Below are positions 62,484 through 64,000 of a DNA stretch of 64,000 nucleotides, one piece after another; within the stretch, counting starts at the first letter, position 1, and each line of letters opens with the position of its first letter. This DNA is from Poriferisodalis sp965215815 (GTDB lineage Bacteria; Actinomycetota; Acidimicrobiia; Acidimicrobiales; Poriferisodalaceae): the NCBI RefSeq assembly GCF_965215815.1, contig NZ_CBDCEO010000012.1, positions 1,674,001 to 1,738,000 on the forward strand, given 5' to 3'. The position numbers and the translations under genes are program-made. Below the pieces are notes generated by a model. It searched no databases. It was not told the origin of the DNA and saw only the letters and a list, made by a program, of their open reading frames with translations.

Positions 62484-64000
62484 TCAGTCGTAGGTGGCTT
62501 CGCGCTGCCAGCGGCCGCCTTCGACAGCGCAGAGATGGGCGGTGCCGTCGTCGAGCACTAACTGGAATCGTGCCTGGCGCCGTGATCTGGAGCTCCACCA
62601 GCGTTCGTCCAGCGGCCAGGGTCCTGCCCATGCCGTGATGCCGCTGGCACGCCCATCGGCTCGGCGCAGCACGGCGGGAGGCGCGCTGACCTGCGCCCTG
62701 CCGCTCACGCCCACCGGCTCGCCGTTCGCATCGAGCACCACGAGCGGCTCGGGTTCAGCCAGCACTTCAGCAGGGGCCGGTGCACCCAGCCGTCCCGGCC
62801 ACGGAAGTGTGGTACTTGATGCGCCGGCATCGGCTTGACCAGTGGTGCCGAACGGGAGGCGCTGTTCGAGATCGGCAAAGCGGCGGCCAGAACCCAGGCG
62901 GCCCACGGTGACCCCGTCGAAGCCCACCAGCGCCTGTACCCGACCCATGGCTCGCTCGGCCCGCTCGTCAGCCTCGGACTGACCGCCCCAGAAGCCGAGC
63001 TGTCGCCCTTCATCGGGAGCTGTCTCGGCCACTGCCAGCCCGATGAGCGAGATACGGCCGCTGGGTCGGCTGCGATTGTCGCTGCGCCAGCCATCGAGCT
63101 GCCAGCGCACACGGTCGACCACATCGGGCGGGCTGAAACGGAACCCGTGACGCCATCGGCGGCTGGCAGTCTCGCCGTGCTCGGTCTCGACGCTGATCTC
63201 CACGCACACCAGCGCCTGGCCCTCCCGGGTCAGCTGGGCGTCGAGCTGATCTGCCAGGGACTTCGCTGCGAACGCCACCGTGTCGAGCCGGTCCGCTGGC
63301 GGATCGATCTCGGTTTCGACGCTGAGCTCGGGCCCCGCAGCGGCAGGTTGACTCAGGCGGAAATCACGCCCGCTGGCCAGGCGGTGCGCCCATTCGCCCT
63401 GTGTGCCGAACCTGCCGATGAGGTCGCTGGGGGGCAGGGCCGCCATGTCGCCCAAGGTGCGCAAGCCCAGCCGCCCGAGCACATCGGTGAAGTCGGCGGC
63501 TGCGTCAGGGTCGTCTCCCAGCGGCGAGAACGCTCCGGCCAGGGTTCGCTGCGACAGCCGGCTGAGGAAGGCTGCACTGGCGCCCGCAGGCACCACCAGC
63601 ACCTGCGTCGATGGGTCTCGGGCCGATGCCAGCCTGGCGGCGAGACCGGCGGCGAACAGGCCGTCGGCGATGCCGACGCGGACGGTTGCGCTGGCAGGCG
63701 CGTCAGCCTGTGCGTCAATCAGCACCCCGGCGACGGTCTGGCGCACCAGCTCGGCCAAGGCCTCGTCGCCGCCGTAGTAGCGCGATGGGCCTCGAGTGGC
63801 GACGACGCAGCATCCAGGTGCCAGCACTTCGACCCTTGGCGTCAGGTCTTCCAGCGCAGTGACTACGGGAGCGAAGCGTCGAGCGTCGAGGTCAGGATCG
63901 TGTTCGACGAGCTCCAAGGCGGGACATTCGGATTGGGCTTGGCGGCGGCGCATTTCCGTGCGGACCCCGGCCGCGGCGGCAGCGGGCGTCAGCGCGGTGA
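62484..64000 (-). CDS. imuB: Y-family polymerase-like mutasome protein ImuB (5' end outside window)
   Basis: This is a Y-family-like protein without the catalytic acidic pairs that canonical members show. ALTPAAAAAGVRTEMRRRQA at the window edge, PGCCVVATRGPSRYYGGDEAL and LPPSDLIGRFG are ImuB marks. In this mutasome ImuB links ImuA and the beta clamp to DnaE2. The frame continues beyond position 64000, so ATG 63953 is not the true start. The SOS-linked dnaE2 lies about 6 kb away, separated by degradation genes. Confidence 0.85.
   Translation of the reverse strand, partial: TALTPAAAAAGVRTEMRRRQAQSECPALELVEHDPDLDARRFAPVVTALEDLTPRVEVLAPGCCVVATRGPSRYYGGDEALAELVRQTVAGVLIDAQADAPASATVRVGIADGLFAAGLAARLASARDPSTQVLVVPAGASAAFLSRLSQRTLAGAFSPLGDDPDAAADFTDVLGRLGLRTLGDMAALPPSDLIGRFGTQGEWAHRLASGRDFRLSQPAAAGPELSVETEIDPPADRLDTVAFAAKSLADQLDAQLTREGQALVCVEISVETEHGETASRRWRHGFRFSPPDVVDRVRWQLDGWRSDNRSRPSGRISLIGLAVAETAPDEGRQLGFWGGQSEADERAERAMGRVQALVGFDGVTVGRLGSGRRFADLEQRLPFGTTGQADAGASSTTLPWPGRLGAPAPAEVLAEPEPLVVLDANGEPVGVSGRAQVSAPPAVLRRADGRASGITAWAGPWPLDERWWSSRSRRQARFQLVLDDGTAHLCAVEGGRWQREATYD

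Noticed and set aside
63953..64000. ATG 63953 as the start of imuB
   Set aside because: The frame continues upstream with conserved ImuB residues to the window end, so the gene is cut, not short.

Overview
The window is high-GC bacterial DNA, most likely from an actinobacterium. Pointers are a mycothiol-conjugate-amidase-like deacetylase, a flavin/F420-type LLM oxidoreductase, DnaE2 and ImuB mutasome genes, a GAAC-N4-GTTC LexA box array, a DUF222-HNH nuclease and an actinobacterial-style dapD. The mixture of acyl-CoA, amidohydrolase and amidase genes would suit an acidimicrobial lineage, but this placement is inference. No rRNA, complete tRNA or CRISPR array was seen.

Positions 1-11498 (all minus strand) are a DNA-phosphorothioation defence operon. 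Four genes in the order cysteine desulfurase, DUF4007 protein, large P-loop ATPase and PAPS-reductase-like protein match sspA-sspB-sspC-sspD. They run on, mostly with overlapping stop/start codons, into a 755-residue protein with RNA-polymerase alpha-CTD-like and sigma-region-4-like segments, a PLD-nuclease/DEAD helicase fusion, a 73-residue protein and the start of a DndD/SMC-like ATPase cut by the window edge. I know the first four as a modification module. The last four look like an effector module and are the best candidate here for an undescribed system.

Positions 11651-17323 hold a membrane protein, an orphan ribbon-helix-helix/nucleotidyltransferase fusion, an AlbA/Schlafen-type gene bracketed by copies of a direct repeat, a phosphoribosyltransferase and a Bcr/CflA-type transporter. 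Positions 17357-21941 form a zinc-homeostasis locus: CDF exporter, Zur-like regulator with a 27-bp minisatellite, znuC, a divergent Zur-type operator, znuA and znuB. Positions 21960-41790 mix housekeeping and degradation genes (SDR, nitronate-monooxygenase-like, M16 peptidase, dapD, amidohydrolase, acyl-CoA dehydrogenase, double-hotdog dehydratase, triple-RidA protein, enoyl-CoA hydratase, LLM oxidoreductase) with small defence or toxin genes (MazEF-like pair, Fic) and a DUF222-HNH nuclease that carries two tandem repeat arrays. Broken genes are a CoA-transferase, a VapC/PIN toxin and a RelE/HigB-type toxin.

Positions 42162-52063 carry a HAD hydrolase, a 56-residue gene sharing a promoter motif with the HNH gene, a thiolase, a thermonuclease with no normal start codon, a YdjC-like protein lacking expected metal ligands, SCP2, an Mca-like amidase, a PhoU/TrkA-C protein beside an MgtE-like transporter, a TlpA-like lipoprotein and a divergent Glu/Leu/Phe/Val dehydrogenase. 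Positions 52767-64000 hold dnaE2 behind three LexA boxes at exact 15-bp spacing, two related amidases, a fumarylacetoacetase-family protein, a coiled-coil M15 peptidase and imuB running off the window.

Two themes recur. Overlapping NTGA stop/start junctions use ATG, GTG and TTG, and perhaps CTG in two places. Short tandem repeats of 15-18 bp sit at several gene junctions.
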